In this document: positions 37,301 to 45,649 of the stretch, in pieces
Position numbering within the stretch: the first letter of the stretch is position 1
How the letters are laid out: every line of letters starts with the position of its first letter
From: Acanthaster planci
Taxonomy: Eukaryota; Echinodermata; Asteroidea; Valvatida; Acanthasteridae
Direction: 5' to 3'
DNA length: 60,000 nt
Assembly: GCF_001949145.1 (NCBI RefSeq)
Contig: NW_019091486.1
Coordinates: 425,745-485,744, forward strand
Translations under genes and position numbers: made by a program
The notes under the pieces: model-generated
What the model was told of the DNA's origin: nothing
What the model saw: only the letters and a program-made list of their open reading frames with translations
Databases searched by the model: none

Positions 37301-37557
37301 AGAGCCAAAAACAACAATTAAGGTTCAGTGACACTTCCAAACCGATGGATTATGTCGCTTGCTTTCTTTTAGGCCCAAACGATTTTGTCATCTCCTGGCC
37401 TTTCTCACACCAATAAGTCTATCAAAAATCAAGTTTTGTCCAAAGACAGCTGCAAGTCATTATGTAAAGTCATCGATGCATGTTTATAGTCTGCATCACT
37501 AGGAAAAACCTACTTACCTAGAGTGAAAACGCCACATCTAGCCCCGAGGCGATCCAT
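16982..37557 (-). CDS. Gene A: secreted protein with five Frizzled-type CRDs, Ig domains and a C-terminal DYCR-repeat module (complete, 17 exons)
   Basis: Exons, 5' to 3' on the minus strand: 37557-37518, 36433-36386, 35808-35410, 34222-33927, 33455-33281, 29831-29412, 28054-27876, 26287-26188, 25837-25624, 24270-24086, 22776-22633, 21354-21205, 21093-20891, 19770-19617, 19332-19203, 18741-18571, 17132-16982. All junction phases agree and the total is 3159 nt, giving 1052 residues plus a TAG stop. Layout by residue: signal peptide 1-29, CRD1 30-163, acidic linker and CRD2 163-320, CRD3 320-460, weak Ig-like 460-553, CRD4 553-686, Ig 686-784, CRD5 784-903, C-terminal repeats 903-1052. No transmembrane helix or kinase domain is visible. 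Frizzled-type CRDs bind the Wnt acyl chain, so a Wnt or lipid trap in the extracellular space is a reasonable inference. I know no named family with this order. Exon calls come from reading splice sites and domain homology, not transcripts. One donor is GC. Confidence 0.85.
17371..17615 (+). repeat. Dispersed 240-bp repeat, copy 2
   Basis: Same block order as at 15361 (GAGCTGGACTAAGGGAGGGC ... CTGCTCAAGATGGATGATG). It is in the last intron of gene A and pairs with copy 1 as part of the 2-kb duplication. Confidence 0.75.
19617..21093 (-). CDS. Gene A CRD5 (two exons), lacking two cysteines
   Basis: Exon 21093-20891 (phase 1 to 0) encodes CPPSLNHTLC, SPNVFGHTSQYQA, YHFLPLLSTKCSSDLLELVC and FYAPEC. 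Exon 19770-19617 (phase 0 to 1) encodes LPSQRLCRNVKSAC and GFKWPSEINCDKLP. Compared with Frizzled CRDs, the sixth cysteine (LPPC has become LPSQ) and the tenth are both gone. These two form a disulfide in known CRD structures. The donor at 20890 is GTTAGT, weaker than the others. Confidence 0.85.
19915..20440. repeat. TGACCCGG-rich repeat flanking the SINE
   Basis: Several GACCCGG(A) words in both orientations occur at 19925-20010 and again at 20340-20420, on either side of the tRNA-derived element. It looks like an older repeat split by the SINE insertion. The exact structure is unclear. Confidence 0.4.
20032..20249 (-). mobile_element. tRNA-derived SINE
   Basis: On the minus strand the element starts GGCTGGATAGCTCAGTTGG, a good A box. 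A degenerate B box (GAGGTCGCAGGTGCATCCC) follows, then a body of about 150 bp and a 3' A-rich tail (T run at 20032-20048). It is embedded in DNA rich in TGACCCGG words. It lies in the gene A intron between the two CRD5 exons. Confidence 0.7.
21205..22776 (-). CDS. Gene A immunoglobulin domain (two exons)
   Basis: Exon 22776-22633 carries the B-strand part (GVRVYCLVEEE, EFYGPDGKLIPP). Exon 21354-21205 carries the E-F-G part (RMTILYFDKVPLEDAGTYAC). The spacing of VYC and the D-A-G-T-Y-A-C motif fit an I-set or V-set Ig domain. The usual core tryptophan is replaced, apparently by tyrosine in EFYG. Both exons are phase 1-1, with strong splice sites (GTACGT and GTAAGT donors). Confidence 0.82.
22170..22340 (+). 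repeat. Degenerate GAYATT hexanucleotide repeat
   Basis: Runs of GACATT, GATATT, GACACT and GACAAT units in the gene A intron between the two Ig exons. The imperfect units suggest an old satellite-like expansion. The apparent aspartate-isoleucine ORF is a by-product. Confidence 0.8.
23307..23470. mobile_element. Foldback MITE, family 1 copy 1
   Basis: A 164-bp imperfect palindrome whose ends read CGGGCGTTTCGCAATAGTGCG and, inverted, CGAGTGATTCACAATCGTGCG. It is flanked on both sides by TA (23305-23306 and 23471-23472). The centre carries an inverted GTCGAC-bearing stem. A TA target duplication suggests mobilisation by a Tc1/mariner-type transposase. Confidence 0.82.
24086..25837 (-). CDS. 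Gene A CRD4 (two exons)
   Basis: Exon 25837-25624 (phase 1 to 2) encodes HCEPADIMHC, LGYDT and CLSRLHELLCAIVTPP. Exon 24270-24086 (phase 2 to 1) continues with CPTQSQSLRYPCQEFCKSVQSAC, shown here only in part: RYPCQEFCKSVQSAC, LPC and SSC. The junction places the fifth cysteine exactly after TPP, giving ten cysteines in CRD order. That confirms the phase-2 junction although neither exon looks like a CRD alone. No gene B partner lies inside the window. Confidence 0.82.
26188..28054 (-). CDS. Gene A weak Ig-like module (two exons)
   Basis: Exon 28054-27876 (phase 1 to 0) and exon 26287-26188 (phase 0 to 1) encode about 93 residues with an NLT sequon and the segment YWDIEMYDTGPKK / LYDTAGCHVV. 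The D-T-A-G-C part resembles the F strand of an Ig domain (D-x-G-x-Y-x-C), and the module occupies a phase 1-1 slot. The first Ig cysteine and the tryptophan are missing. It could instead be another beta-sandwich or a novel linker. The acceptor at 26288 has a poor pyrimidine tract. Confidence 0.6.
26560..26775 (+). repeat. Dispersed 240-bp repeat, copy 3
   Basis: A more diverged copy (GAGCTGCACCAAAAAGGGCA ... ATGGCTCTTTTCAACTGCTC) in a gene A intron, outside the 2-kb duplication. It is therefore an independent insertion. Confidence 0.6.
29412..29831 (-). CDS. Gene A CRD3: divergent CRD on a single exon
   Basis: A 420-nt exon in phase 1-1. Recognisable CRD parts are KCHSLWYPMTNFPTALGYTT, SLASLIDSGCS, LPCRSVCEDVWKSC, MQC and KDC. 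The fifth CRD cysteine (normally P-x-C after FLC) is absent, because the region reads ALHPTSLGQ. An extra cysteine sits beside the first one (QCDEDGC). The likely result is a locally rearranged disulfide in place of the usual C1-C5 bond. The gene B partner is 1924-2346, and both copies share this pattern. Confidence 0.88.
29832..33280. other. Large gene A intron between CRD2 and CRD3
   Basis: About twice the length of its gene B counterpart. It holds T-rich tracts and a short hairpin (GTGATTAA / TTAATCAC near 31161-31180). No gene seen. Confidence 0.55.
33281..34222 (-). CDS. Gene A acidic linker plus CRD2 (two exons)
   Basis: Exon 34222-33927 opens with an acidic stretch, GEDEDDEGNDSEGEDSS, and a TPTP segment. 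It then encodes the first half of a CRD (RCQPLPNDPIC, YSTVIFPNIAG, CSDLLRSYLCLAYLPPCK). A phase-0 intron falls just after the fifth cysteine. Exon 33455-33281 completes the domain with IPPCRSLCQQVLTKSC, VTDC and PTC. Ten cysteines are present in canonical order. The acidic linker may be an exposed or cation-binding spacer, which is speculative. Confidence 0.9.
34823..35050. mobile_element. Large foldback element in gene A intron
   Basis: About 228 bp forming a long imperfect hairpin. GAATTGAAGTGACTGCGTGC and CCATCTTAGGATATTCAATA on the left arm pair with inverted copies on the right arm. It lies between CRD1 and the first CRD2 exon. No matching element is seen in the corresponding gene B intron (4966-5386), so it probably inserted after the duplication. 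Confidence 0.75.
35410..35808 (-). CDS. Gene A CRD1: complete Frizzled-type CRD on a single exon
   Basis: A 399-nt exon in phase 1-1 encodes a CRD with all ten canonical cysteines. Landmarks are DYC, ITYLPNIFGHETMAQA, YHDFYPFLQVQCSP, FLCSVLFPRC, LPCRNFCQRVRDDC, AWPESLNC and SFCFDP. The order and the AWP-x-x-x-x-C ending match Frizzled and sFRP CRDs closely. N-glycosylation sequons NLT and NIT are present. Of the five, this domain looks most able to bind a Wnt. Its partner in gene B is 5387-5794. Confidence 0.93.
36386..36433 (-). CDS. Gene A exon 2: hydrophobic core of the signal peptide
   Basis: A 48-nt exon in phase 1-1 lies between a pyrimidine-rich acceptor ending in CAACAG and a GTACGT donor. 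Joined to exon 1 it reads ...CGVFTLVLLVFFVDFSSRTVQQ, a typical signal peptide with an SS-R cleavage region ahead of CRD1. The same exon in gene B reads VGLLLVIFVGLSSCTVQR. An in-frame stop just upstream of the acceptor rules out a longer exon. Confidence 0.72.
37518..37557 (-). CDS. Gene A exon 1: start codon and first half of signal peptide
   Basis: The ATG at 37557 is followed by 13 codons, MDRLGARCGVFTL, and a GTAAGT donor in phase 1. An in-frame TGA lies just upstream, so this ATG fixes the start. The paralogous exons in gene B encode MEPLRPGCCIFTL in the same frame and end at the same phase. This supports a coding exon too short to appear as an ORF. Confidence 0.75.
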
Positions 37558-38277
37558 ACTTCAGAGGGTATTTAGCACACCCCCGTTTATTGTGTTTCGT
37601 GGTGTGATTCAGTCTCCAAAATGGACACAACCTCTATGGGAAAATGATTTCTTCCAGCCACCCCAACAGACTAGAGGTCTGCTAGATACAAGATTGAACT
37701 TTAGTTGGGTCGAAATTTGCCTCGAAAAATTCGATTTACTGCGTTATGGCCAACATGCTGAGTACAGACTGGGCTTCAGTAATGGCTTTTCCATAACAAA
37801 AATGAAAATACATACAGTGAGTGAGCTTTCAGGAAGTAAGACCGACGGTGTGTTGGCCTTGCATACAGACGAATGCCCAGGCTTTTATTTATTATTTCAT
37901 CAAACTTGCCCCGGGTACCACCGGACACGGTTAAAGGCACAGTTCATCATTAATCGTGTGCACTGTGTTCCTTTGTGTCAACAAAATGTACTAAGCAGGC
38001 TAGCTAGAAACTTTAACCTTTAACCTTATGAAGCTTTAACTCAGTGAATGCTGGAGATTCCTAGAAAAACGATTTTTTTATGGGATCAAATTTCCTGCCA
38101 ATCCTGCGTCGTTGTTTGAATTTCCCCTCAATTCAGTGTGTGAGACACATTCCATGTTCAGTCGAATGCAGCTGAACGATGTCAGGCACTTAACCAACGC
38201 CAACTGCAGTATAAAGACTACGCCGCGCACGTGGGTCGTGTCAACGCAAGCGTGCACTGAAATGGCTTTCTTTGATT

Positions 38278-38320
38278 TTTTTTGTTTTGTTTTGTTTTGT
38301 TTTGTTTTGTTTTGTTTTAA
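38278..38320 (+). repeat. TTTTG simple repeat
   Basis: A run of T followed by about seven TTTTG units upstream of gene A. Confidence 0.9.
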
Positions 38321-38678
38321 ACGACAGCTTGCTAGAAAGAATAAATTCAAAAGTATAAACTCCCATAATCATCTCCCAACCACTGTTTGGATAAGCTCAT
38401 TGCAAATAATGGACTTTATCTCTCAAAGCAACAGGTTGAGTAAGACGTAACCGTACAACCTGTAGTCTTCGAGGGCCGGCCCATGTATTGAAACTGAGAA
38501 TCGAAACCAAAACGCCTCAACCCAAAGGGTAAGGTACTTTTAACCAGCTTAAAACTCCTTGCCAGTTTCCCTGACAACACCCTCTGACACTGCCTTAGTG
38601 CACTGCGCATTGCCCACGCTTTAGTGCACTGCGCATAGCCCACCTTGACACCAGCTAGCTTGGACGATGCGTGTTCGG

Positions 38679-38810
38679 CACTTAGGCTGCATTCGAATCT
38701 GTTGTCTAGAGCTAGGTCTAGGTCTTCACTCCATTGAAAGTACGTGGAGACACGCAGACAATAGACCTAGCCGTAGCTCTTGAATCCCGTTTCGGACACG
38801 GCCTTAGTGT
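38679..38810. mobile_element. Foldback element upstream of gene A
   Basis: About 130 bp. The left arm contains CACTTAGGCTGCATTCGAAT and AGAGCTAGGTCTA. The right arm carries inverted equivalents (inverted: CACTAAGGCCGTGTCCGAAA and AGAGCTACGGCTAGGTCTA). No clear target duplication. Confidence 0.65.
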
Positions 38811-39734
38811 CGTTAAGGGTCTACAAATGAAAGGAATGGTTTAGTTTCAATGCAACCGTTCGGGTTGTTGCTAATGCTTCATCTTCTTATAACCTGTGTA
38901 TTACCTAAAAGCAAGGTTTGCTTTACAAACGAGATCCTTGTCATTTCCTTGCAGTGATCTGGTCGAGTGATTGTTTCTTCCACTCATTAAATGTATCGCT
39001 TGCGATCGACATCTTGAAACATAATACGCAATGAAAAGTAAGCCATTTTACATCTATAACTATTTGAGTTCCACTGAGTGTCCTGTGTAATTGGAGTGAT
39101 TTTTCTCAAAAAAATAAGGGCCTCTCAAAAATTATTTATTTTACTCCATTCTGCCTGCATGCCATTTTCTATTGACTGCCTATAGTGCCGTATCACCGTA
39201 AAGCCAGTTTTTACTTTAAACCATTACCAAAAATACAACCCTTTCATCGTGTTTGTCCTTTTTGCAAGGACGTGTCCAAACAGAAACCGACCTCCCAGAG
39301 GATCCGTCTTAAATTCTCAGTACTTCATTTCTTTTTACCAAATCATTTGATCGTTATTTTGTCTTTGTATCTCTTGACGGGTAAATTACTTCTGTGTATT
39401 TTTTAAGCGATGATTGCTATCTTCTTCTAGAGGATTTCCTACACCAAAAGGCGCCAGACAATTTCCAGTTCGGCAATGGACCAATGTGCGCTCCATGTAC
39501 AGATATGCTGATATGATGTTTCCTCCTAGCATAAAAAAAAATAAATCTTGGTATAGTTTGCATTGACAGGTCGTCTCTTGTTTTCACTGTGTCTCGTGCT
39601 AAGTGGTGCTGGTTTTTTGTTCCTGTTCGACGAATTGCTGCCTAAAGTGTTATTCGAGGGATGGCTGAAATCCAGTTTTAAATCCACACTTCATTTAGCA
39701 GCATGGCTGTACACTGATTCACTTAGGTAATAGG

Positions 39735-39870
39735 CGTATGTGGCCTTCTGGTTGGTTGGAAGGACTGATACACATAATTACACATGATCCAATCGACGGC
39801 AGGACCTCATTACCAGGCGATGTCGTTATCATTGGCTACCTTTACCCTCAGGTAGCTGTCATTTTACGGA
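39735..39870 (-). pseudogene. GT92 relic upstream of gene A
   Basis: This is homologous to the relic at 13.2 kb. Both are preceded by CTGAAATCCAGTTTTAAATC and TGTGGCCTTCTGG. It also matches the intact GT92 gene around CATGATCCAATCGACG and CCAGGCGATGTCGTT. It is more decayed than the other relic and lies about 2.2 kb upstream of gene A's start codon. Confidence 0.65.
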
Positions 39871-40022
39871 AATGGCTTAAGAACAGGCAAAATAAATGAC
39901 AAAGACCAACCCCGACGTACCTTTCCAAAGATGCATTCAGGTCTATTTGTTTTGATTTTTAGTTAGTGTTATGTACTTAAGAGTACATGTGGATATCAGT
40001 AACTGTAGGTCTACTGTGAATA

Positions 40023-40190
40023 CGGACGATTCACAATAGTGCGCCACCAAGAGATTGCAACACGTTGGCCAATTATAACGCGCGAAAGTTGTCGACCCTT
40101 TGCAAATGCGCATTGCGTCGACAGATTTCGCGCATTGTGATTGGCCAACGCGTTGCAAATTCTTGGTGGCGCACTGTTGTCAAACGGCTG
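40023..40190. mobile_element. Foldback MITE, family 1 copy 2
   Basis: A 168-bp palindrome homologous to 23307-23470, with ends CGGACGATTCACAATAGTGCG and, inverted, CAGCCGTTTGACAACAGTGCG. Flanking TA lies at 40021-40022 and 40191-40192. It sits between the GT92 gene and the GT92 relic. Confidence 0.82.
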
Positions 40191-40874
40191 TATTGACGGC
40201 TGTATTGACGCCATAGGGCACACAGCGATGAGAAAGAAATACCTGCTGCTCAAGCCTTGATGTACGAGTGGGGCTGAAGGTCCCGATTGCAGCAGAAACT
40301 TTTATTAATAGCACAATTTTGGAAGCGTAACTGAACGTTGATTTGCTTCGCTTTTCTTCATCAACCATAAGAAATTCCCTACATAGTGTGCAATTTATTT
40401 AAATTATTTATTAAAAACAAGAACAACGTTTTGGCATTCGTGCTATGGACACATGCATGGGAACAACTTTGCAGACACAAACACCTGCATGGTATGTTAC
40501 GTGTGTTATTTGTTGATTCTAAAGCACGTTTTTTAAGGAGTCTACTGACAGTTCTGTTTGGCATTTAAAACATTTTGAACCAGTTGAATAGCCTGTAGAG
40601 GTGGTGAATGAAAAGGGAAAATATGGTGAACAACTCAGTCTTCGTGTATGCAAATGATTTGAGATTACATGTAATTGCAAGGCATACGATTTGCGTGTTC
40701 GGTTTCATCCATAATACTCTGCCTATGAATAATAAAAGGATACATTTATAGATGCAAATCTGATCGCCAAGTTGTATTTATTGATATGAAACTTCAAGAT
40801 TGCCAGATTATGTGTTCTGTCTAAAATTAATGAGGAATTCTGGGTTAAAGTAGGAGTGAAGCGGTAACTCTTCC

Positions 40875-42236
40875 TCAGGGTGATCGGCTTTTACTGGCTC
40901 TGACAAGGTCTCTAAGTCTCAACATCGATTTGTCCCTCACATTGAAATCTGGGAGCTCAAACCTCAAGGCCCTAGGGTTATCTACTCGAAAATGAACCAT
41001 TCGTAGTTCCTTGTACGGATCAGCTGACATTATGTCTCCCCCGAGTTTCACGTTGTGGATTTTAAAATAGTGCACGTTGATAGGTCGGAGGATGTTCTTG
41101 TCGTGGCCAGTGTTCTGGTGGGTGGGCTTTTCCGAACGCCACAGGTTCCGAGTTATGGTGGAATTACCGCGTGGAGTAATATGCCGAGGGTGGCCGAAGA
41201 ACCAGTTCTGAACCCGAAGGGCTCCGAGGCTTTTCAATAATTCGTCCTGAAGGTAGTCTGTGATACGTGGCCGCTGTGCGTCCATTGGTTGTATGTACTC
41301 GTCCACGTCAATCTTAATCATCCAATCAACGTCGTACTTGTGTCTCCAGATGCAGTCGTTCTCATGGGCTATTTGAACCTCTAGGTAAGTCTTGTAGCGT
41401 GATACGCTGTGTGCCCAGGGGACGATGGTGACGAAACCCTTATCCACATAATCCTTGACAGTGGTTGGTAACTTTGTGTCACCCTCATTCTCATTGTCGT
41501 ATATGAAGACGTGTTCCACACCCACAAACCTGTGGAAGTCCAGCCACTCTGGGATAAAGCTGTCTGCCGACTTAACCATGGTGCAGATTGCCAGCTGGTA
41601 TTGCGTCTCCGGCGAAACGCCTGATGTACAGACAGTGATATTTGAATAGGCGGCATCAATCGAGAGCCTTCGCAGTGTCATGTTGAAGTACGCCCTCCAG
41701 CGGTAACGATCGGGCAACGGGCACGTGATCACCACGACATACTGTGGCATGATGCCAAAACTTCTGCTGTCATCGATGATGGGGTTACTTTTGGTCAACT
41801 TTCCATCGGGAAACTCGCATGCAAATACCTCACTGTGCCACTTCTGTTTTAAGAATTTAAGCCCAATAAAGGCCACATAACCCGCGATCGGATCGGCAAA
41901 AGCCGAATGCACATCGGGCATATCCGGGCCCTGAAGTTTGTCCTTGAAAAAGCAGCTGTAGTCACGTGGTACGGAGTAGCGATACATGGACTTATTCAAA
42001 GCTCTGTATCTATCGTACACCTTCTCATCCAGAACGAGTTTCTTTTTTGTCGCTCTGGGATGACCCCGTGACCCCTGCCGATCCAAAATGGCGTCCAGGT
42101 GCATGCCTATGTGCAGGTTGAAATCGGCGTCATAGTAATAAATCCCGCCAGTAGAGAGGAGGTAGGTGAACAGGGCCATCGACGACAGCAGGCCGACGAG
42201 TAGAAGTATTTGGCTGTTAAACTTCCTGCGAAACAT
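40875..42236 (-). CDS. Glycosyltransferase family 92 (DUF23) type II membrane protein
   Basis: A single-exon ORF of 453 residues. The start is the ATG at 42236 (MFRRKFNSQ). It has a short basic cytosolic tail, one membrane segment at about residues 10-28 (ILLLVGLLSSMALFTYLLS) and a lumenal domain. GT92 landmarks are WLDFHRFVGVEHVFIYDNE at about 231-249, and the DxD-like metal site KIDVDEYI at about 308-315. HYFKIHN and MVHFRVDN follow near the C-terminus. Characterised GT92 enzymes include the C. elegans beta-1,4-galactosyltransferase GALT-1, which acts in the Golgi on N-glycan core fucose. Substrate specificity here is unknown. A consensus donor (GAG|GTGAGC) lies just before the ATG but may be unused. 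A minus-strand AATAAA sits at 40777-40782. Confidence 0.92.
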   Translation of the reverse strand: MFRRKFNSQILLLVGLLSSMALFTYLLSTGGIYYYDADFNLHIGMHLDAILDRQGSRGHPRATKKKLVLDEKVYDRYRALNKSMYRYSVPRDYSCFFKDKLQGPDMPDVHSAFADPIAGYVAFIGLKFLKQKWHSEVFACEFPDGKLTKSNPIIDDSRSFGIMPQYVVVITCPLPDRYRWRAYFNMTLRRLSIDAAYSNITVCTSGVSPETQYQLAICTMVKSADSFIPEWLDFHRFVGVEHVFIYDNENEGDTKLPTTVKDYVDKGFVTIVPWAHSVSRYKTYLEVQIAHENDCIWRHKYDVDWMIKIDVDEYIQPMDAQRPRITDYLQDELLKSLGALRVQNWFFGHPRHITPRGNSTITRNLWRSEKPTHQNTGHDKNILRPINVHYFKIHNVKLGGDIMSADPYKELRMVHFRVDNPRALRFELPDFNVRDKSMLRLRDLVRASKSRSP

Positions 42237-45200
42237 TTTGAAAGTGCTCACCTCTTTCCCAAGCGCCCAGAGGTCTGGTTGTTCAGAAAGCAGCGCCTCT
42301 CTTTTACTAGTTATATCAATGAGGAGTCAGGCAAAATTAATGTCTCGTCGAATGGTACACTCACTTAATGGTAAAATGCACGGCGATCAGCGGCCTCAGA
42401 ATTAATGGGCAATTGGCAGCAAGCTTTGGTTTCAGTCAAAATGGTTGCAGGATTATTTTCACACAAAACGTACTGGCGCTTTAGCTAGATTCGAGACAGC
42501 AGTTAGTCATTCCTCTGGACCAAAATCCCACAGTGTCATCGTTCTGATGGACATGGGTCTCTTCCGGCTTGCTGAACAGTAGACGGCAAATTTCTGAATG
42601 ATGCACCGGTGTTTGCCAAAAGGATCCCGCAGAGATAAAAAGAAACATCACTCGATAAGTAGGCTGCGAATTCCCGGTGTATGGTTATGGTGTGCTGAAG
42701 CTGATAAGGTATATTTGTTGCAACCAAGGTTACCAACGTTTTACTGCAACGCCTCACACTGATAAATCCTTATAGATTTTCCCAGAATTAGCGTGTCAAT
42801 TAAATGGCCTCTGGAGAGACTCACGTTACACTGCGTTCACCTGCCTATTCACGCACACGCCATATGCTGGTGAGATCGTTTTGGCAAAAGAAACGATTTA
42901 GCACATCCACTGTTCGTGGGGTCGATGCGTTGAAAGACCATGCTGCAAAAGAATAGCTCGGAGTTCGACTTGAGAGAGTCCGATATTGTCCGCCGTATTT
43001 TTACTCTTAGTTCTGGCCTAAGCAAAGAGGAATTTACCGTTTCCTTCGCATCGTCCATCAGCCTATTGCAAATAAACTGCAGGAGTTTCTACGTAGGCAT
43101 GTTTGTGGTCTTTCTACATGCGGGGAGTGCCTGCATGGCAATCACCTAACCCAAAGTAAATGTCAAAAGGTTGTGCCCGTTCCCAAGGACACTTTTTTTT
43201 TCTATAAACACTTGAAAGTTATGCTTAGGGTGCGGTTTGCAAGCAAACCGATTGGCAACAGTCAAGTACTTTTCTGGTTTCCAGTCAATGGAGTGCTGCT
43301 AAGTTTGCTCAAGGCAAGTTGCAGCAAATGCCCACCAGCACCACGACCGGACTTTGGACCAATATTCACTTAATAAAACAGTTTATGTATTTGCACATTA
43401 TATACCAGCTGCGTGATTTGTAGATCGTGTACGTGCTATGAAATGTTAGTCCACCGTATTCCCTTGGACAGGCCGCGTATAGCCATTCCATTATCAGACA
43501 CAAATTCCAGTTCGCATATCATGGGCGAAATTGACCGATTTCACTCTCTTCCTTCGTTTAATTGTGTCCACGACCCAACATAATACGCTGCAGCAATACT
43601 AAACATAATTTCTGTGCCCATGATATAGTGCGTCCGGTCCACATCGGCCTTTCGCTTGATAAACCTTTGGAAGTGAACAGCGGTGGGCTGTTGAATTGAG
43701 TGTTACACACGCTGCTGAAAGCAAACTGGAGCTCTACTGCAACTGGGCCTTCCAACTGTTATCACTTTTTTATTCTTCATTGCTAAGATCAGCAACCAGT
43801 GAATCGGATTTATGTACTCTTCGGAAATGATAAGTATATAAAACGAAAATTCCTAGAACAAAGCGGATATCTCGCTCGTTGTGGCTTCTGTGCGATGATG
43901 TGCCTGGACATTCTAGGGGCGTAACCATTTCATCCGCTTTATCGGCATTCCCTTTGTGGTACCTACCTGCTATAAGCTCGAATGGAGATTGAATAAAAAT
44001 GCAGTGCCGTACCATAACTCAAATAAACCCACTGAGTTCTCTCCCTCGAGGTAATAATCGAGTCGACAGAGATCTTTTTCACTCCAGTAGCCCAAATTGT
44101 GCACCTGTGTTCGCTGGCCAAATTTTACCCTGCCTAGGCACTACAATAGTGCTAGGGGCCTCACGCACGCGTACATATGTTATGCTCACTCTCTATTTTT
44201 TTATATAATAATAATGCGCTAAGCATATAGCACCGTCCGTTACGAAGTCACTTTTTTAAACATTGCAAGTGGACAACATCAAGGCAAGTATATACAAATT
44301 TGAGAAAGGAACACCAACAGCAGAGTGGGACTTGCAGTTAGTCCTTGAGTAACAAAAGGGGTACCTTGATTTATTTGAGCATTCGCTCACAGGTTTCCAG
44401 ATGTAGCGGTTTGTCGCACTCTCAGTAGACTTAATTGTCCTCTGCCAGTGTTTATTTCAGGTAATAAACCACCGCGGTCACGGGCGAAGATCATGGGGGA
44501 CATATCCCCCCTCCCACACACACATACACATTTTGACCTGGGGGATTACCAATACAATCATCCCCCCCCCCCAATTTTCAAGTCACTGGCTACGCGCGCA
44601 CCCATAGCGTACACCACCGGCTCCGCACTTGCCGGCATCACGAACTTATTTTTGGACGGAGTCGAGGCCGGCCTTGCTTAACTTTCAGAAACCCCCCCCC
44701 CCGCCCAAAGGGACAGGAAATCTCTCTGCCCGTGACTGCGGTATTAGATTCAATAATTTTCACCTCATAGTTTCCTTGAACAGTAATGTACAAAATGGAT
44801 CCCTGTGCATTTACTGATGAATAAGCAGTGAGATGCCTTCCAAGTACATGTTTAACGACAGCGGAAAATGACTTCCCGGAAAGAGGCCCAAGACCTCGAC
44901 GGTAGATTCCCTTTTTTCTGAGCTTTTGCGTAAATGTTGGAAATTTTCTCAATGAGCCGATGATCTGATGATGTCACGATGTGTTCACGTGTACACTTCC
45001 TACATCTAACAACCATATAACAGCCCAAAATATTGGTGGCAAAGTGTTTTAAGTTCAATAAATACAGATTTAGTGTTAGAAAAAGCTTGGAAATGTAAAG
45101 GTACACCAAATTAGGACACTCGTATTAAATAAACAAATTTGATTGGTTCTGTTCTCCCCATGGTTACTGTTATGCCCCCCGGTGCTAAAAATGAATTTCT

Positions 45201-45649
45201 TTGCGCAGCGGCCGGTCTTATATGACATTTTTAAATCTTAAACTAGCTATTATCCACGCATATAAATAAATCATGACACACCATGTCAACTTAAGGCCCG
45301 CACAAAAGCCCTGATTGGATCCTAGGTTTAATGTTGACGATGCAAGAACTCCAAAGACTGCGAACCAACGGAGCAACATTGTGTTGCATGTGGGCAACAA
45401 GAAAAGGGAAAAAGATCTCAATACATCAATGATGCTCATCCAAATGTGGACTGGATCTTTTCGGAAACTGGAGGAATTTCTCCGATTTTTGCCACATGGA
45501 CATGTGATACTGGACCCATTCCACGAGAATAGTCGGAACTTACTGGGTCTGATATCCAGACTACTCTTTGACTCTTTTTTTTTAATTTATAGTGGTTTTG
45601 GTGGTTTCCTATATGCAGAATTCACATGACGTCATACTGGCCGTTGTTT
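42237..45649. other. Intergenic DNA between GT92 and the THAP fragment
   Basis: Short ORFs on both strands without recognisable domains, and poly-C runs at 44564-44573 and 44693-44702. The 5' UTR and promoter of the GT92 gene must start at its left end. Confidence 0.5.

Noticed and set aside
37523-38023. 166-codon plus-strand ORF upstream of gene A, resembling ORFs at 9065-9373 and 11483-11781
   Set aside because: The similarity is explained by shared duplicated 5' flank DNA. The frames are not consistently conserved and no domain is visible.
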